64,000 nt of DNA from Methylophilus sp943367475 (GTDB lineage: Bacteria > Pseudomonadota > Gammaproteobacteria > Burkholderiales > Methylophilaceae). The position numbers and the translations under genes are program-made. How positions within the stretch are numbered: the first letter of the stretch is position 1; every line of letters begins with the position of its first letter. The stretch spans positions 1 to 64,000 of the forward strand of contig CALRJH020000013.1 of NCBI GenBank assembly GCA_943367475.1, in the 5' to 3' direction. Under the pieces are notes generated by a model. It searched no databases, was not told where the DNA came from, and worked only from the letters and a program-made list of their open reading frames with translations. Of this stretch, positions 33,065 through 43,325 are shown piece after piece.

Positions 33065-36000
33065 TTGCGTCTGACACATTTAAAACTTGCGGGGTTCAAG
33101 TCTTTTGTTGATCCGACCACCATACACCTGCATGGACAGCGTGTGGGCGTGGTGGGTCCGAATGGCTGCGGTAAATCCAACGTGATGGAGTCTGTGCGTT
33201 GGGTGCTGGGCGAATCCTCGGCCAAAGAGATGCGCGCAGATGCCATGGATGCAGTGATTTTTAACGGATCTGGCAACCGCAAGGCCATTTCACGTGCCAG
33301 TGTAGAACTGGTGTTTGATAACAGCATGGGTGGCGCCAGCGGCGAGTGGAACCAGTACGCTGAAATTTCGGTCAAGCGCGTGATCGAGCGCGACAAAGGC
33401 TCAACCTATTACATCAACAATACCGCAGTACGTCGTCGTGATGTAGCCGATCTGTTTTTGGGTACAGGCTTGGGTGGGCGGGCGTACGCCATCATTGGTC
33501 AAAACACCATTTCACGGATTGTCGAAGCCCGACCTGAAGAATTACGCGTATTTCTGGAAGAAGCGGCCGGCATCAGCAAATATAAAGAGCGCCGCCGTGA
33601 AACCGAGTTGCGCCTGCGCGATACCCGTGAAAACCTGGCGCGCGTGGATGATATTTCCCGCGAAATGAACAAGCAGATTCTCAAGCTGGAAGCGCAAGCC
33701 GTAGTGACCCAGCAATATCAAAGCCTGCAAGCCGCATTTAAACTGGCCGAGGCGCAATGGTGGTGGCTGCGCAAGCGCGATGCTTTACTCGCCCATGAAG
33801 CTGCCAGCAAAGCCGTTGAACAGGCAGTGAATGCGCTGGAGGCACAAATGGCGGCCTTGCGTAGCAACGAGCTGCAACTGGAGCAGTTGCGCCAGCAACA
33901 CCAGGAAGCTGCAAATACCTTGCATACCACGCAGGCGGCCTTTTATGAAGCCAATGCACAGGTGTCCAATCTGGATTTGCAGGTCAAGCAATCCGAAGAG
34001 GCACGTGACCGCTTGTTGCAACAGCAACAGCAATTGCAGGCACAGCTGGAGCGTGGCAGCCAGCAACAGCAGCAATTGAATGCCCAGTTGCAGGAAAAAA
34101 CGGCCGCACTTGCGCTGGCCGAGCACACTGTCGCCGGCCATGCCAGTCAGTTAAACAGCCTGCAACAGGACTTACCGGCGCAGTCTGCACAGCTACAAGG
34201 GGTACAGCAGGCAGCGCAAAACGCACAAATGGCGGTGCAGCACAGCCGGCAACAGATGCAGATTGAACAGAACAATGTGCAATTTATGCAGCGTAACCTT
34301 ACCGAGGCGCAACAGCGCTTGCAGCAACTGAATCAGGAACTCGGGCTTTGGGCATTGCCGGACATGCAAGCCATGGATGCCCTGCAACAGCAGCTTGCAG
34401 AGCATCAGGCCAGCCTGCAGGGTGCAGAACAACAACTGGCGCAGTCACGCACGCAGGAAACAGAATGGCAACAGCAATTGCAACTGGCGAGAAATACACT
34501 GCAACAGGCGCAGCGAGCGCACCATCAGGCCGAAGCCGAGTGCCAGTCGTTGCTTAAGTTGCAGCAAAGCATGAAACAGGATCAGCAACTGGGGCCGTGG
34601 TTGCAAAAAACCGGATTACAGTCTGCCCCGCGCTTGTGGCAGGCCATACAGATCGAAACTGCGTGGCAACCTGCACTGGAAGCCTTTTTGGGCCTTAAAC
34701 TGAATGCCCTGTTGCCTGAGCAGCAGACTGACTGGCTACATTTGCCGCATCCGCAGGCTGCACTCGCCATTGCCCAGTCTGCGACAGAAACGGCAACGTT
34801 GCCAGGACACTGGCAAGGCTTGCCCAGCTTATATAGCCTGATGGCAGTGAAGCAGCCTGCAATGACGGGGGCCTTGCAACACTGGCTGGCGGGTGTGTAT
34901 GTACTGGAAGATCTCTCACAGTTGGGCCACCTTCAGCCCAAACTGCAGGCAGGCATGTGTTTGCTCACAAAAACCGGGGATATTTACCAGCGTTACAGTG
35001 CCGTGTTTCATGGCAGGCAAACCCAGATGCAAGGGGTGCTTGAGCGGCAACAGCAACTCGAATCGCTGCAGGCTGGGTTGGCGACATTGCAAACGCAAGT
35101 CAGCGATGCGCAGGTGCAGGTGCAGGGGCTGGAGGCCAGCCTGCATACACTGCGCCAGCAGCAGCAACTCGCGCATCAACACATCAAGCAATATACAGCA
35201 GGCATGCATGATCTGCAGTTGCAGGTTTCACGCATGCAACAGGCACACGACAATGCCTTGCGCCGGCAAACGGCGCTGCAACAGGAGATAACACTCGCCG
35301 ATGTAAAACAAGGCAAACTCACTGAAGAAATAGCGCAGGCGCAGCAAAGTATTCTTAGCCAGCAGCAACAGTTTGCTGGCCTCGAAACCGCGGCGCGCGA
35401 AGCGCAGTCAGCCAAACAGCAGGCGGAACAGGCCTATTTCAACCTGCGCGACGCGGTACAGCAAGCGGAAAAAACGCACCAGTCCCAAGTGTTTGAGCAT
35501 ACCTTGCTCAAAAATGCGGTCAGTGAGCTGCAACAGCGGCTGACGCAAAATAGCCAGGAGCGCCAGCATCTGGAGTTGCGGCTCGGCGAGACTGCACAAG
35601 CGTTGGCCATCAGCACGATGGAAACGCTGAAAGCCAACCTGGCCGAGGCCCTGACGCGCCAGCACAATTGCGAGCAGGCACTGGCACAAGCCAGAAACCA
35701 GCTGGCGCAACAGGAAGCCGCATTGCAGGAGCAGGAACGTGCGCGCATGCAGATTGACCAGCAACTTTATCCGCTGCGTGATGCTGTCGAGCAACGCCGC
35801 CTCAAGCAGCAGGAATGCCGCATGCAGGTCGAACAATGTCAGGCAGCCCTGCACGAAACCGGGCTGGATGAATCGGTGATCACACAGGGTCTGGAAACTG
35901 ATGCAAAAGTGCAACAGCTGGCGCAAACCACACAACGCTTGCAGCAGCAGATTCAGCAACTGGGCCCGGTGAATATGGCAGCGATTGAAGAGTTAGCCTC

Positions 36001-36574
36001 TGAAAAAGAACGAAAAAGCTATCTCGACAGCCAGTTACAGGACCTGATCAGTGCCACTGAAACACTGGAAGACGCCATCCAGAAAATTGACCGTGAAACA
36101 CGTGGCAAACTGCGTGCGACTTTTGACGAAGCAAATCGCAACTTTGGCGAACTGTTTCAAACCCTGTTTAACGGTGGTCAAGCCAAGCTGGAATTGCTGG
36201 GCGACGAGATTTTAGACACAGGCGTACAAGTGTTTGCCCAGCCACCCGGCAAAAAAAATACCACCATTCAACTGCTTTCCGGCGGTGAAAAGGCGCTGAC
36301 CGCCATGGCGCTGGTATTCGCCTTGTTCCGCTTGAATCCTGCCCCATTCTGCCTGATGGATGAGGTAGATGCGCCACTGGATGACAGTAACACCGAGCGC
36401 TTCTGCCAACTGGTGCGCGTCATGTCAGAAAAAACGCAGTTTCTGTTTGTCTCGCATAACAAAATTACCATGGAGATGTCTCAACAGTTGATTGGCGTGA
36501 CCATGCAGGAATCCGGTGTGTCACGCATTGTGGATGTGGATATTGATGAAGCGATACGCATGCATGCGGCGTAA
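33065..36574 (+). CDS. smc: chromosome segregation protein SMC
   Basis: A 1169-residue SMC ATPase, the DNA-entrapping subunit of condensin. Walker A is GPNGCGKSN (residues 31-39). A long Gln-rich coiled coil (about 170-500 and 660-1000) is broken by the hinge (about 510-640). At the C-terminal head come the LSGGEKALTAMAL signature and the Walker B CLMDEVDAPLDDSN. The start is a TTG giving MRLTHLKLAGFKSF, the normal SMC N-terminus. zipA and ligA follow, an order common in Betaproteobacteria. Confidence 0.95.
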   Translation: MRLTHLKLAGFKSFVDPTTIHLHGQRVGVVGPNGCGKSNVMESVRWVLGESSAKEMRADAMDAVIFNGSGNRKAISRASVELVFDNSMGGASGEWNQYAEISVKRVIERDKGSTYYINNTAVRRRDVADLFLGTGLGGRAYAIIGQNTISRIVEARPEELRVFLEEAAGISKYKERRRETELRLRDTRENLARVDDISREMNKQILKLEAQAVVTQQYQSLQAAFKLAEAQWWWLRKRDALLAHEAASKAVEQAVNALEAQMAALRSNELQLEQLRQQHQEAANTLHTTQAAFYEANAQVSNLDLQVKQSEEARDRLLQQQQQLQAQLERGSQQQQQLNAQLQEKTAALALAEHTVAGHASQLNSLQQDLPAQSAQLQGVQQAAQNAQMAVQHSRQQMQIEQNNVQFMQRNLTEAQQRLQQLNQELGLWALPDMQAMDALQQQLAEHQASLQGAEQQLAQSRTQETEWQQQLQLARNTLQQAQRAHHQAEAECQSLLKLQQSMKQDQQLGPWLQKTGLQSAPRLWQAIQIETAWQPALEAFLGLKLNALLPEQQTDWLHLPHPQAALAIAQSATETATLPGHWQGLPSLYSLMAVKQPAMTGALQHWLAGVYVLEDLSQLGHLQPKLQAGMCLLTKTGDIYQRYSAVFHGRQTQMQGVLERQQQLESLQAGLATLQTQVSDAQVQVQGLEASLHTLRQQQQLAHQHIKQYTAGMHDLQLQVSRMQQAHDNALRRQTALQQEITLADVKQGKLTEEIAQAQQSILSQQQQFAGLETAAREAQSAKQQAEQAYFNLRDAVQQAEKTHQSQVFEHTLLKNAVSELQQRLTQNSQERQHLELRLGETAQALAISTMETLKANLAEALTRQHNCEQALAQARNQLAQQEAALQEQERARMQIDQQLYPLRDAVEQRRLKQQECRMQVEQCQAALHETGLDESVITQGLETDAKVQQLAQTTQRLQQQIQQLGPVNMAAIEELASEKERKSYLDSQLQDLISATETLEDAIQKIDRETRGKLRATFDEANRNFGELFQTLFNGGQAKLELLGDEILDTGVQVFAQPPGKKNTTIQLLSGGEKALTAMALVFALFRLNPAPFCLMDEVDAPLDDSNTERFCQLVRVMSEKTQFLFVSHNKITMEMSQQLIGVTMQESGVSRIVDVDIDEAIRMHAA

Positions 36575-36625
36575 AGCATGTTTTGTTGTATCATATTTCA
36601 TAGTTTTAAAGGATTGTAAGCATAC

Positions 36626-38035
36626 ATGTCTGATTTATGGATGATTTTGGTGTTGCTAGGGGTCAGCATTGTGCTGGCAGTGGTAGCTTTTAACTGGTGG
36701 CAAGAAAAAAAATACCGCCGTGATGTGGAGTATCGTTTTAGCCAGACCCGAGTCGATGTACTTGACGCCGAGGCGCCGGCCACCGCGTCAAAACGTGAAC
36801 CTGGGATCCATGCTGCTGCAACCAGTGAAAAAAACACAAGCGCTGAAGAGGTTGAAGGCTGGATGTCCGAGCCTCGCGTACGTCAGGCACCCAAATTTGA
36901 GCCAAGCTTTAGTGTAGAGCCATCCAAACCAGCCACAGCTGGATCCAAACCAGTCGATACTGCCAGTGCCAGTAAGCTGGCTGCCGATTTGCAGTTTACA
37001 CAGCGTCAGCAAACAGCCAGTCAACCAGTCAAAACCGAGCCGCCCAGACAGGTACAGCCTGCGCCTGCTGTCAGTCAGGAGCCGCTGGCTTTTGCTGCCA
37101 GACCTGAGATAGAAGACGTTTCTGACGACACTACCGAGATTCCGGAACAGCCGCAACTGGTGGAAACACCCCAGGCTCAGCTTGTTTTGCCTCCGGCAGT
37201 CAACACGGCGATGGATCTGGTCGGCGTGATTGCAGCCCCTTTGGGCGTGGCAATCACTGAACTCGAAGATCTTCAGGCAGAGGTAAGCACTTTTCCGCAA
37301 CATGCCTCACTTTGGGCGCTGAATGAGGCGCTGAGTACGCATGCCAACTGGCTGGATTTACTGGGGCTGGACAGTGCGGCCTTGCATAGCCAGGCCAGCG
37401 TCACCCAGGTGGTATGCGGCTTGCAACTGGCAGATCGTGGTGGGCCAGTGGATGCCGACACCTTGAAGCGCTTTCAGAAATCCATGGAAACGCTGGCGCG
37501 CCAACTTGGCTTGCAAGTGGAATGGCAAGGGCAACATGCGCCTGCACAACAGGCACAAATTATCGATGCGTTTTGTATTGAAGTCGATAAAGCTGTCGAG
37601 TTTCATGTGTTGGCAGGACAAGGCATGTTTCATGCGACCAAATTGCGTGGTCTGGCTGAGGCCAGCGGCCTGCGCTTGTCTGAGCAGGGCCGTTTTGAGC
37701 TCGTCAACAGTGATGGCCATCTGGCATTTTCGGTACGCAACTACGAAGGCAAGCCTTTCTCGGCAGAGATGCTGAAAACGGCCGTCATGACGGGCGTGAC
37801 GTTTCAGCTGGATATCCCGACAACACCCAATAATGTACAAGTATTTGACCATATGATTGAAGTGGCCAGAGGCATTGCACAAAGCCTGGGTGGTAGTATG
37901 ATCGATGTGAACCGCAAACCGATCGGTGACACCCAGTTAAGCAAAATCCGTCAGCAACTGAAAACCATTTCCAGTGCCATGGCTGAAAAAGGCATCCTGC
38001 CCGGCAGCAGCCATGCCAAACGTTTGTTTTCCTAA
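36626..38035 (+). CDS. zipA: cell division protein ZipA
   Basis: A 469-residue inner-membrane protein with an N-terminal anchor helix (about 4-25, LWMILVLLGVSIVLAVVAFNWW), a short basic patch, a long Pro/Gln/Ala-rich disordered linker (about 45-200), and a C-terminal FtsZ-binding ZipA domain (about 325-460, FHATKLRGLAEASGL, GKPFSAEM, MIEVARGIAQSLGG). It tethers FtsZ polymers to the membrane at the division site. It is longer than E. coli ZipA (328 residues) because of the linker and an extra conserved segment at 205-320. Confidence 0.88.
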   Translation: MSDLWMILVLLGVSIVLAVVAFNWWQEKKYRRDVEYRFSQTRVDVLDAEAPATASKREPGIHAAATSEKNTSAEEVEGWMSEPRVRQAPKFEPSFSVEPSKPATAGSKPVDTASASKLAADLQFTQRQQTASQPVKTEPPRQVQPAPAVSQEPLAFAARPEIEDVSDDTTEIPEQPQLVETPQAQLVLPPAVNTAMDLVGVIAAPLGVAITELEDLQAEVSTFPQHASLWALNEALSTHANWLDLLGLDSAALHSQASVTQVVCGLQLADRGGPVDADTLKRFQKSMETLARQLGLQVEWQGQHAPAQQAQIIDAFCIEVDKAVEFHVLAGQGMFHATKLRGLAEASGLRLSEQGRFELVNSDGHLAFSVRNYEGKPFSAEMLKTAVMTGVTFQLDIPTTPNNVQVFDHMIEVARGIAQSLGGSMIDVNRKPIGDTQLSKIRQQLKTISSAMAEKGILPGSSHAKRLFS

Positions 38036-38044
38036 AGTGTCTGC

Positions 38045-40138
38045 ATGTCTGTGAATGAAGCGGCCATTGCGCTGCAACAGCTTAAACAACGCATTGCAGA
38101 GTATGACTATCACTATTATGTCCTCGATGACCCGCTGGTCTCAGACGCCGAATACGATGGACTTTACCGCGCGCTGGTTCAGCTTGAAACTGAACATCCT
38201 GCACTGATTACCCCTGACTCACCCAGCCAGCGTGTCGGCGGACAAGCCCTGGGTGCGTTTGACAGCGTTAAGCACCGTCAGGCCATGCTCTCGCTCAATA
38301 ATGCATTTGCTGATGAAGAGCTGGAAGCCTTTGACCGCCGTGTACGTGAAGGGTTGGGGGAGGCTGAAGTTGCCTATGCGGTAGAGCCCAAATTTGACGG
38401 CCTGGCGATTACGCTGACCTACGCGCATGGCGTTTTTGTTCAGGGCGCAACGCGTGGTGACGGCTATACCGGTGAAAACGTCACGCACAATCTAAAAACC
38501 ATCCGTGCGATTCCTGCACGCTTGCCGGTTGAGCATCCACCTGCCTTGCTTGAAGTGCGTGGCGAGGTCTTGATGCTAAAGAAAGATTTTGAAAAACTGA
38601 ATCAGCAGCAAGCGGCAGCGGGTGCCAAATTGTTTGCCAACCCTCGCAACGCTGCAGCAGGCAGCCTGCGTCAGCTGGATCCCAATATCACCGCCAGGCG
38701 TCCCTTGCATTTTTTCGCCTATGGTCTGGGCGCGAGCGAGGGTGTGCCAGAGATACACTCACATGCAGAAGCCATGCAGTATCTGGCCGATTTACGTTTT
38801 CCGGTCAGTGCTTTGCGCGCGGTAAAACAGGGTGTCGCTGGTTTGCGTGAATATTATGCCGAAATCGGTGCCCAGCGCAGCCAGCTGCCATTTGATATTG
38901 ATGGCGTGGTATACAAGGTGAACCAGTTTGAACAACAGCAAGTCCTGGGCTTTGTTTCACGCGCCCCGCGCTGGGCTGTGGCACACAAATTTCCTGCCGA
39001 GGAAGCCCTCACCGTTGTCGAGGATATCACCGTACAAGTGGGGCGTACCGGTGCCATTACACCGGTCGCCAGGCTAAAGCCGGTGTTTGTGGGGGGCGTG
39101 ACGGTCACCAACGCGACCTTGCATAACGAGGATGAACTGCGTCGCAAAGACATCCATATCGGGGATTCGGTCATTGTCAGGCGGGCAGGGGATGTGATTC
39201 CGGAAGTGGTCTCTGCCAGACCTGAGTTACGGCCCGCCAATGCGCGGGTGTTTGTCATGCCCACGGTGTGCCCGGAATGCGGTTCACACGTGGTGCGTGG
39301 GCAAGATGAAGCGGTCGCACGCTGTACCGGCGGGCTGATTTGCCCGGCACAGCGCAAACAGGCGATTACCCATTTTGCCTCGCGGCGAGCCATGGACATT
39401 GAGGGGCTGGGTGAAAAACTGGTTGATCAACTGGTGGGCTGCAATCTGGTACAGCATCTGGATGATGTGTATCGCTTAAGCACCGACCAGCTTTCTGGCC
39501 TAGAGCGCATGGCCGAAAAATCTGCGCAAAATGTAGTCGATGCCATTGAAGCCAGTAAACAGGCGACTTTGCCACGGTTTATCTACGCGCTTGGCATACG
39601 CAATGTCGGCGAAGCCACTGCCAAGGACCTGGCGCAGCATTTTGGTTCGCTTGAAGCGTTAATTGAGGCAGATATCCCGGATTTACTGCAGGTCAACGAT
39701 GTGGGACCGATCGTGGCTGAAGCGGTGTATCAGTTTTTCCAGGAAGGTCATAACCGCGAGGTGATTGCCGCGATGCGTGCGCTGGGGGTACAGTGGCCAG
39801 ACATCGTCAAAAAGGTTCAAGGTGTGTTGCAGGGCAAGACACTGGTGCTGACCGGCACCTTACCCACGCTCAAGCGTGACGAGGCGCAAGCCATGATCGA
39901 AGCCGCGGGTGGCAAGGTCAGCGGTAGTGTCTCCGCCAAAACCAGCTATGTGGTCGCCGGTGCCGAGGCTGGCAGCAAGCTGGAAAAAGCACAGCAGTTG
40001 AACATTTCTATTTTGGACGAAGCCGGTTTGCTGGCTTTATTGCAACCTGCAGAGACACATGCGGTCACAGACAACATAGCGTCTGCAGCCGTCATTATCG
40101 ACCCTGAATCATCCCCTAAACAACCGGATTTGTTTTGA
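38045..40138 (+). CDS. ligA: NAD-dependent DNA ligase LigA
   Basis: A complete 697-residue ligase. The domain order is Ia (YYxxD-type DYDYHYY-VLDD at the start), adenylation domain with the nucleophile Lys in EPKFDGLAIT (K116), OB fold, a four-Cys zinc finger (CPECG...C...C), helix-hairpin-helix repeats, and a C-terminal BRCT domain (about 600-670, GKTLVLTGTLPTLKR). It seals Okazaki fragments. It lies 9 nt after zipA and 1 nt before the TPR gene, so all are likely co-transcribed. Confidence 0.96.
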   Translation: MSVNEAAIALQQLKQRIAEYDYHYYVLDDPLVSDAEYDGLYRALVQLETEHPALITPDSPSQRVGGQALGAFDSVKHRQAMLSLNNAFADEELEAFDRRVREGLGEAEVAYAVEPKFDGLAITLTYAHGVFVQGATRGDGYTGENVTHNLKTIRAIPARLPVEHPPALLEVRGEVLMLKKDFEKLNQQQAAAGAKLFANPRNAAAGSLRQLDPNITARRPLHFFAYGLGASEGVPEIHSHAEAMQYLADLRFPVSALRAVKQGVAGLREYYAEIGAQRSQLPFDIDGVVYKVNQFEQQQVLGFVSRAPRWAVAHKFPAEEALTVVEDITVQVGRTGAITPVARLKPVFVGGVTVTNATLHNEDELRRKDIHIGDSVIVRRAGDVIPEVVSARPELRPANARVFVMPTVCPECGSHVVRGQDEAVARCTGGLICPAQRKQAITHFASRRAMDIEGLGEKLVDQLVGCNLVQHLDDVYRLSTDQLSGLERMAEKSAQNVVDAIEASKQATLPRFIYALGIRNVGEATAKDLAQHFGSLEALIEADIPDLLQVNDVGPIVAEAVYQFFQEGHNREVIAAMRALGVQWPDIVKKVQGVLQGKTLVLTGTLPTLKRDEAQAMIEAAGGKVSGSVSAKTSYVVAGAEAGSKLEKAQQLNISILDEAGLLALLQPAETHAVTDNIASAAVIIDPESSPKQPDLF

Positions 40139-40139
40139 T

Positions 40140-41018
40140 ATGCGCTCAAGCCTTACTTTAATACTTGCATGTAATCTATTGAATATTAATAATTTATATG
40201 CAGAGGATGTGCAGCTGGAAGCCTGCCAGGCCGCCCTCGCAAAAAAACAATGGACCCAGGCGGTGCAAGCTGCCGAGAAATCACCCAATAACGCCAATGC
40301 ATGGTTATGCAAAGGCCGCGCGCAAACCGCCATGCAACAACGCGAAGCCGCGCAACAGAGCTTTGAGCATGCCATTACGCTAAAACCTGACGGGCTGGAT
40401 TTAATCTCGGCTTATTTACTGCTGGGTAATACACAGCACGCGCTCAAACAAAACGAAGCTGCACTGGCCACTTACGAGCAAGCATTACACTTGAGCAAGC
40501 AGGAAAAAATTAAACGCTATGCTATGGTCACTCACAATTTAAAAGGTGAAACACTGCTTGAACTTGGTCAATACCAACCTGCATTAGAAGCGTTTCAAGC
40601 AGGTGAAAAGCTTGCCATGAACGACAATGAACGCGCAGACAGCTATGAACACGAAGCACAGGCCTATCAAAAACTGCAACAGCTCGATAAAGCAGTGGAG
40701 TACCAGCTCAAGGCTGTGCTCATGCAAAAAAAATCAGGCGAGCCAGACCAATATGCTGAAGCCAGCTTAACGCTTGGCGAATTGTTTGTCGCCCAAAAAG
40801 ACTATATCAGTGCGGACCGCACTTACCAGCGCCTGATGGACTATGCACACGATAATGGCGGTGCATTTTACGAGGCCAAAGCAGCGATTTACCTGGCGGG
40901 AGTGCGTAAATTGAATGGTGACCCTGCAAGTGCTGCACAGTTGATTCAACAGGCAGAGGCACTGGCAGCAAAATTGCATGATGCCGAGCTGGATGCGTTA
41001 CTGGTTAAGGCCAAATAG
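40140..41018 (+). CDS. exported tetratricopeptide-repeat protein
   Basis: A 292-residue protein with a signal peptide (residues 1-21, ending NLYA) followed by about six TPR-like helical hairpins (for example AWLCKGRAQTAMQQREAAQQSFEHAI, LLLGNTQHALKQNEAALATYEQAL, AYQKLQQLDKAVEYQLKAVL). It should be a periplasmic or outer-membrane-facing scaffold. It begins 1 nt after the ligA stop; its specific role is unknown. Confidence 0.78.
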   Translation: MRSSLTLILACNLLNINNLYAEDVQLEACQAALAKKQWTQAVQAAEKSPNNANAWLCKGRAQTAMQQREAAQQSFEHAITLKPDGLDLISAYLLLGNTQHALKQNEAALATYEQALHLSKQEKIKRYAMVTHNLKGETLLELGQYQPALEAFQAGEKLAMNDNERADSYEHEAQAYQKLQQLDKAVEYQLKAVLMQKKSGEPDQYAEASLTLGELFVAQKDYISADRTYQRLMDYAHDNGGAFYEAKAAIYLAGVRKLNGDPASAAQLIQQAEALAAKLHDAELDALLVKAK

Positions 41019-41301
41019 CGCTCAAGTGATATTGCATATGATGTTTGGGCTGCCTACTGTAACGCAGCTTGATACTGATCAGCTTTCTATTGCAGTTTAT
41101 TCTTTAAGTATCTGATTCCTTGTTGTTTTTCTATCAGCAAGATGCATGGAAATTCTGATACTCGACAAGACTCTCTTGCCATGCGTCTTGTTTAAGCTGT
41201 CTGATTTTCAAAAGATTTACTTTTTTTCCGGAATCCCTTGTAAGGTTGTCCTGTCATACACGACAAAGTGATAACACTCATCAAGCAAACAGGAATTAGA
41301 C

Positions 41302-42252
41302 ATGCTTCTGGACAACAATCGCCGCAATCCTGCCGGCATTCTTCCTTCTGAAATTACGCCGCAATCGGTATTTGCGGACCGCCGATTGTTCTTGCAGACC
41401 GCAGGGCTGGCTGCGGCGGGGTTATTATTGCCAGGGCAGTCACGTGCCGCGCAAACCACGCTGACTTATCAAAAAACGGCCTACGGTAAAGAAGAAACAC
41501 TGACCAGTCTTGAGGATGTCACCAGTTACAACAACTATTACGAGTTTGGAACGGGTAAGTCAGATCCGGCACGTGAAGCCAGCCTCTTTAAACCGACCCC
41601 TTGGGCGATCAAGGTGGAAGGTGCGGTGAAGCAAGCAAAAACGCTGAGTCTTGAACAATTGATGAAACTGGCACCATTGGAAGAGCGTATTTACCGCATG
41701 CGTTGCGTGGAGGGCTGGTCTATGGTGATTCCATGGGTGGGCTTGCCCCTCAAAGCGCTCATTGATTGGGCGCAACCAACCGGCAATGCGAAATACGTGG
41801 TGTTTATTTCAGCCAGTGATCCGCAAACCATGCCGGGTGCACGCATGCCGATTCTCGATTGGCCCTATATTGAAGGCTTGCGTATGGATGAAGCCATGCA
41901 GCCCCTGACACTGTTGGCAGTGGGGTTGTATGGCAAGGTATTGCCTAACCAAAATGGTGCGCCAGTGCGTCTGGTAGTGCCATGGAAATATGGTTTTAAA
42001 GGCGGCAAGGCAATTACCAGCATTCGTTTTGTGGAACAAATGCCACAAACCACATGGATGAAAGCCGGGCCACGCGAATACGGATTTTATGCCAATGTGA
42101 ATCCGCTGGTAGACCATCCACGCTGGACACAGTCATCAGAAAAACGCATTGGCGGTGGTTTGTTTGCCGGACGGGTGAAAACCAGAATGTTTAATGGTTA
42201 TGATGAAGTGGGGCAGCTGTATAGTGGCATGGACTTGAAAAAGTACTTTTAA
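41302..42252 (+). CDS. msrP: protein-methionine-sulfoxide reductase, catalytic subunit MsrP
   Basis: A 316-residue periplasmic molybdenum-cofactor enzyme that repairs oxidised methionine in envelope proteins. A Tat signal (R27-R28 in ADRRLFLQTAGLAAAG) is followed by the sulfite-oxidase fold with the Mo-ligating Cys in YRMRCVEGW (C135). Length and sequence match E. coli YedY. An AGGA ribosome-binding site precedes the ATG. The 283-bp gap upstream (41019-41301) holds a GGAAT...GTC arrangement that could be an ECF-type promoter; that is weak. Confidence 0.95.
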   Translation: MLLDNNRRNPAGILPSEITPQSVFADRRLFLQTAGLAAAGLLLPGQSRAAQTTLTYQKTAYGKEETLTSLEDVTSYNNYYEFGTGKSDPAREASLFKPTPWAIKVEGAVKQAKTLSLEQLMKLAPLEERIYRMRCVEGWSMVIPWVGLPLKALIDWAQPTGNAKYVVFISASDPQTMPGARMPILDWPYIEGLRMDEAMQPLTLLAVGLYGKVLPNQNGAPVRLVVPWKYGFKGGKAITSIRFVEQMPQTTWMKAGPREYGFYANVNPLVDHPRWTQSSEKRIGGGLFAGRVKTRMFNGYDEVGQLYSGMDLKKYF

Positions 42253-42254
42253 TC

Positions 42255-42863
42255 ATGCGCTTACTGGGTTCAGCATCGCCTGCACAATCAATCCGTTATG
42301 CTAAAAGCGTCATCTGGCTGGCTGCTTTTATCCCGCTACTTCGTTTGTTCTACCTTGGCTTTACTGACCAGCTGGGTGCCAACCCGGTGGAGTTTGTCGA
42401 GCGTTCCACCGGCACCTGGGCGCTGGTATTTCTGTTGATTTCACTCGCCATTACGCCTATCCGACACCTGAGTGGTCAGGCATGGTGGATTGCCCTGCGC
42501 CGCCTGCTGGGGCTGTGGATGTTTGCTTATGCCTGTTTGCATGTGCTGGCCTATGTCTGGCTTGACTATATGTTTGACTGGCCCGACATCGTCAAGGATA
42601 TTGTCAAACATCCTTATGTGCTGGTCGGTGCTACGGCATTGATGCTGACAATTCCGCTGGCCGCGACTTCTAACCAGCGTGCTATTCGTCAACTCAGGCA
42701 GCGCTGGAAAACCCTGCATCAACTGGTCTATCTGGTCGCAGTACTGGCTTTGCTGCATTTTTTGTGGCTGGTTAAAAAAGATGTGACGGAACCTGTGATT
42801 TATATCCTGTGCTTTATGCTGTTAATGGCATTGCGCTGGCCCCGTTGGTTTTCCAAAAAATAA
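42255..42863 (+). CDS. msrQ: heme-binding subunit MsrQ
   Basis: A 202-residue inner-membrane cytochrome b-type protein with about six helices and the conserved His residues of the ferric-reductase-like domain (ITPIRHLSG, ACLHVLAYVW, LHQLVYLVAVLALLHFLW). It passes electrons from the quinone pool or flavin reductase to MsrP. It starts 2 nt after msrP stops, so the two form an operon. Confidence 0.93.
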   Translation: MRLLGSASPAQSIRYAKSVIWLAAFIPLLRLFYLGFTDQLGANPVEFVERSTGTWALVFLLISLAITPIRHLSGQAWWIALRRLLGLWMFAYACLHVLAYVWLDYMFDWPDIVKDIVKHPYVLVGATALMLTIPLAATSNQRAIRQLRQRWKTLHQLVYLVAVLALLHFLWLVKKDVTEPVIYILCFMLLMALRWPRWFSKK

Positions 42864-43325
42864 GCACACTTCTGTAAATCCAGTTTTCAACCCTGGCCTG
42901 CCTTGCACTTTTTGCATGGATATCAGCAATCATAAAGCTTTGATGCAAGGCTCAGGACACTGGAGCACGCGGCAAGTATTTTCACCGACTACCGTTTTGA
43001 ACGGTGTGGACGATGACGGCCTGCGTAACTACAAACTACCATTCCTATACCTCGTCATGTTTGTGTCGCTTTTAACGGGTGGGGCTGGCCGGATTCTGCC
43101 TGCTTTTCCAAAGGAGGCAGAGCATACTGATACATTTTGGCGCCAAGTCTTGCTTGACTTTCAGCATGCTTGCACACATTATTTAGGCATAAAGGTAATT
43201 TGATGATGACTATTTCGATTACCACCAAAATTGCGGGGAGTGTTTCATCTTAACAACCGACTGGCAAACTATTTTGGCCTTGGGTCGGCAGTTGGATTTT
43301 GCACTGCGGTTGTTGAAAGTATGGA
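42864..43325 (+). other. 462-bp region without a supported gene
   Basis: A 95-codon frame at 42916-43203 starts MDISNHKALM but has no ribosome-binding site and no family I recognise. A 16-codon frame at 43203 (MMTISITTKIAGSVSS then stop) resembles the start of a chemoreceptor or signalling protein and may be a relic. A third frame at 43274 runs into the next gene out of frame. The region may be decayed coding DNA. Confidence 0.3.

Noticed and set aside
33780..35950. Dense CAG/CAA repeats
   Set aside because: They encode the Gln-rich coiled coil of SMC and do not form a regular tandem array.
42916..43203. 95-codon frame after msrQ
   Set aside because: No ribosome-binding site and no recognisable domain; kept only as part of the gap description.
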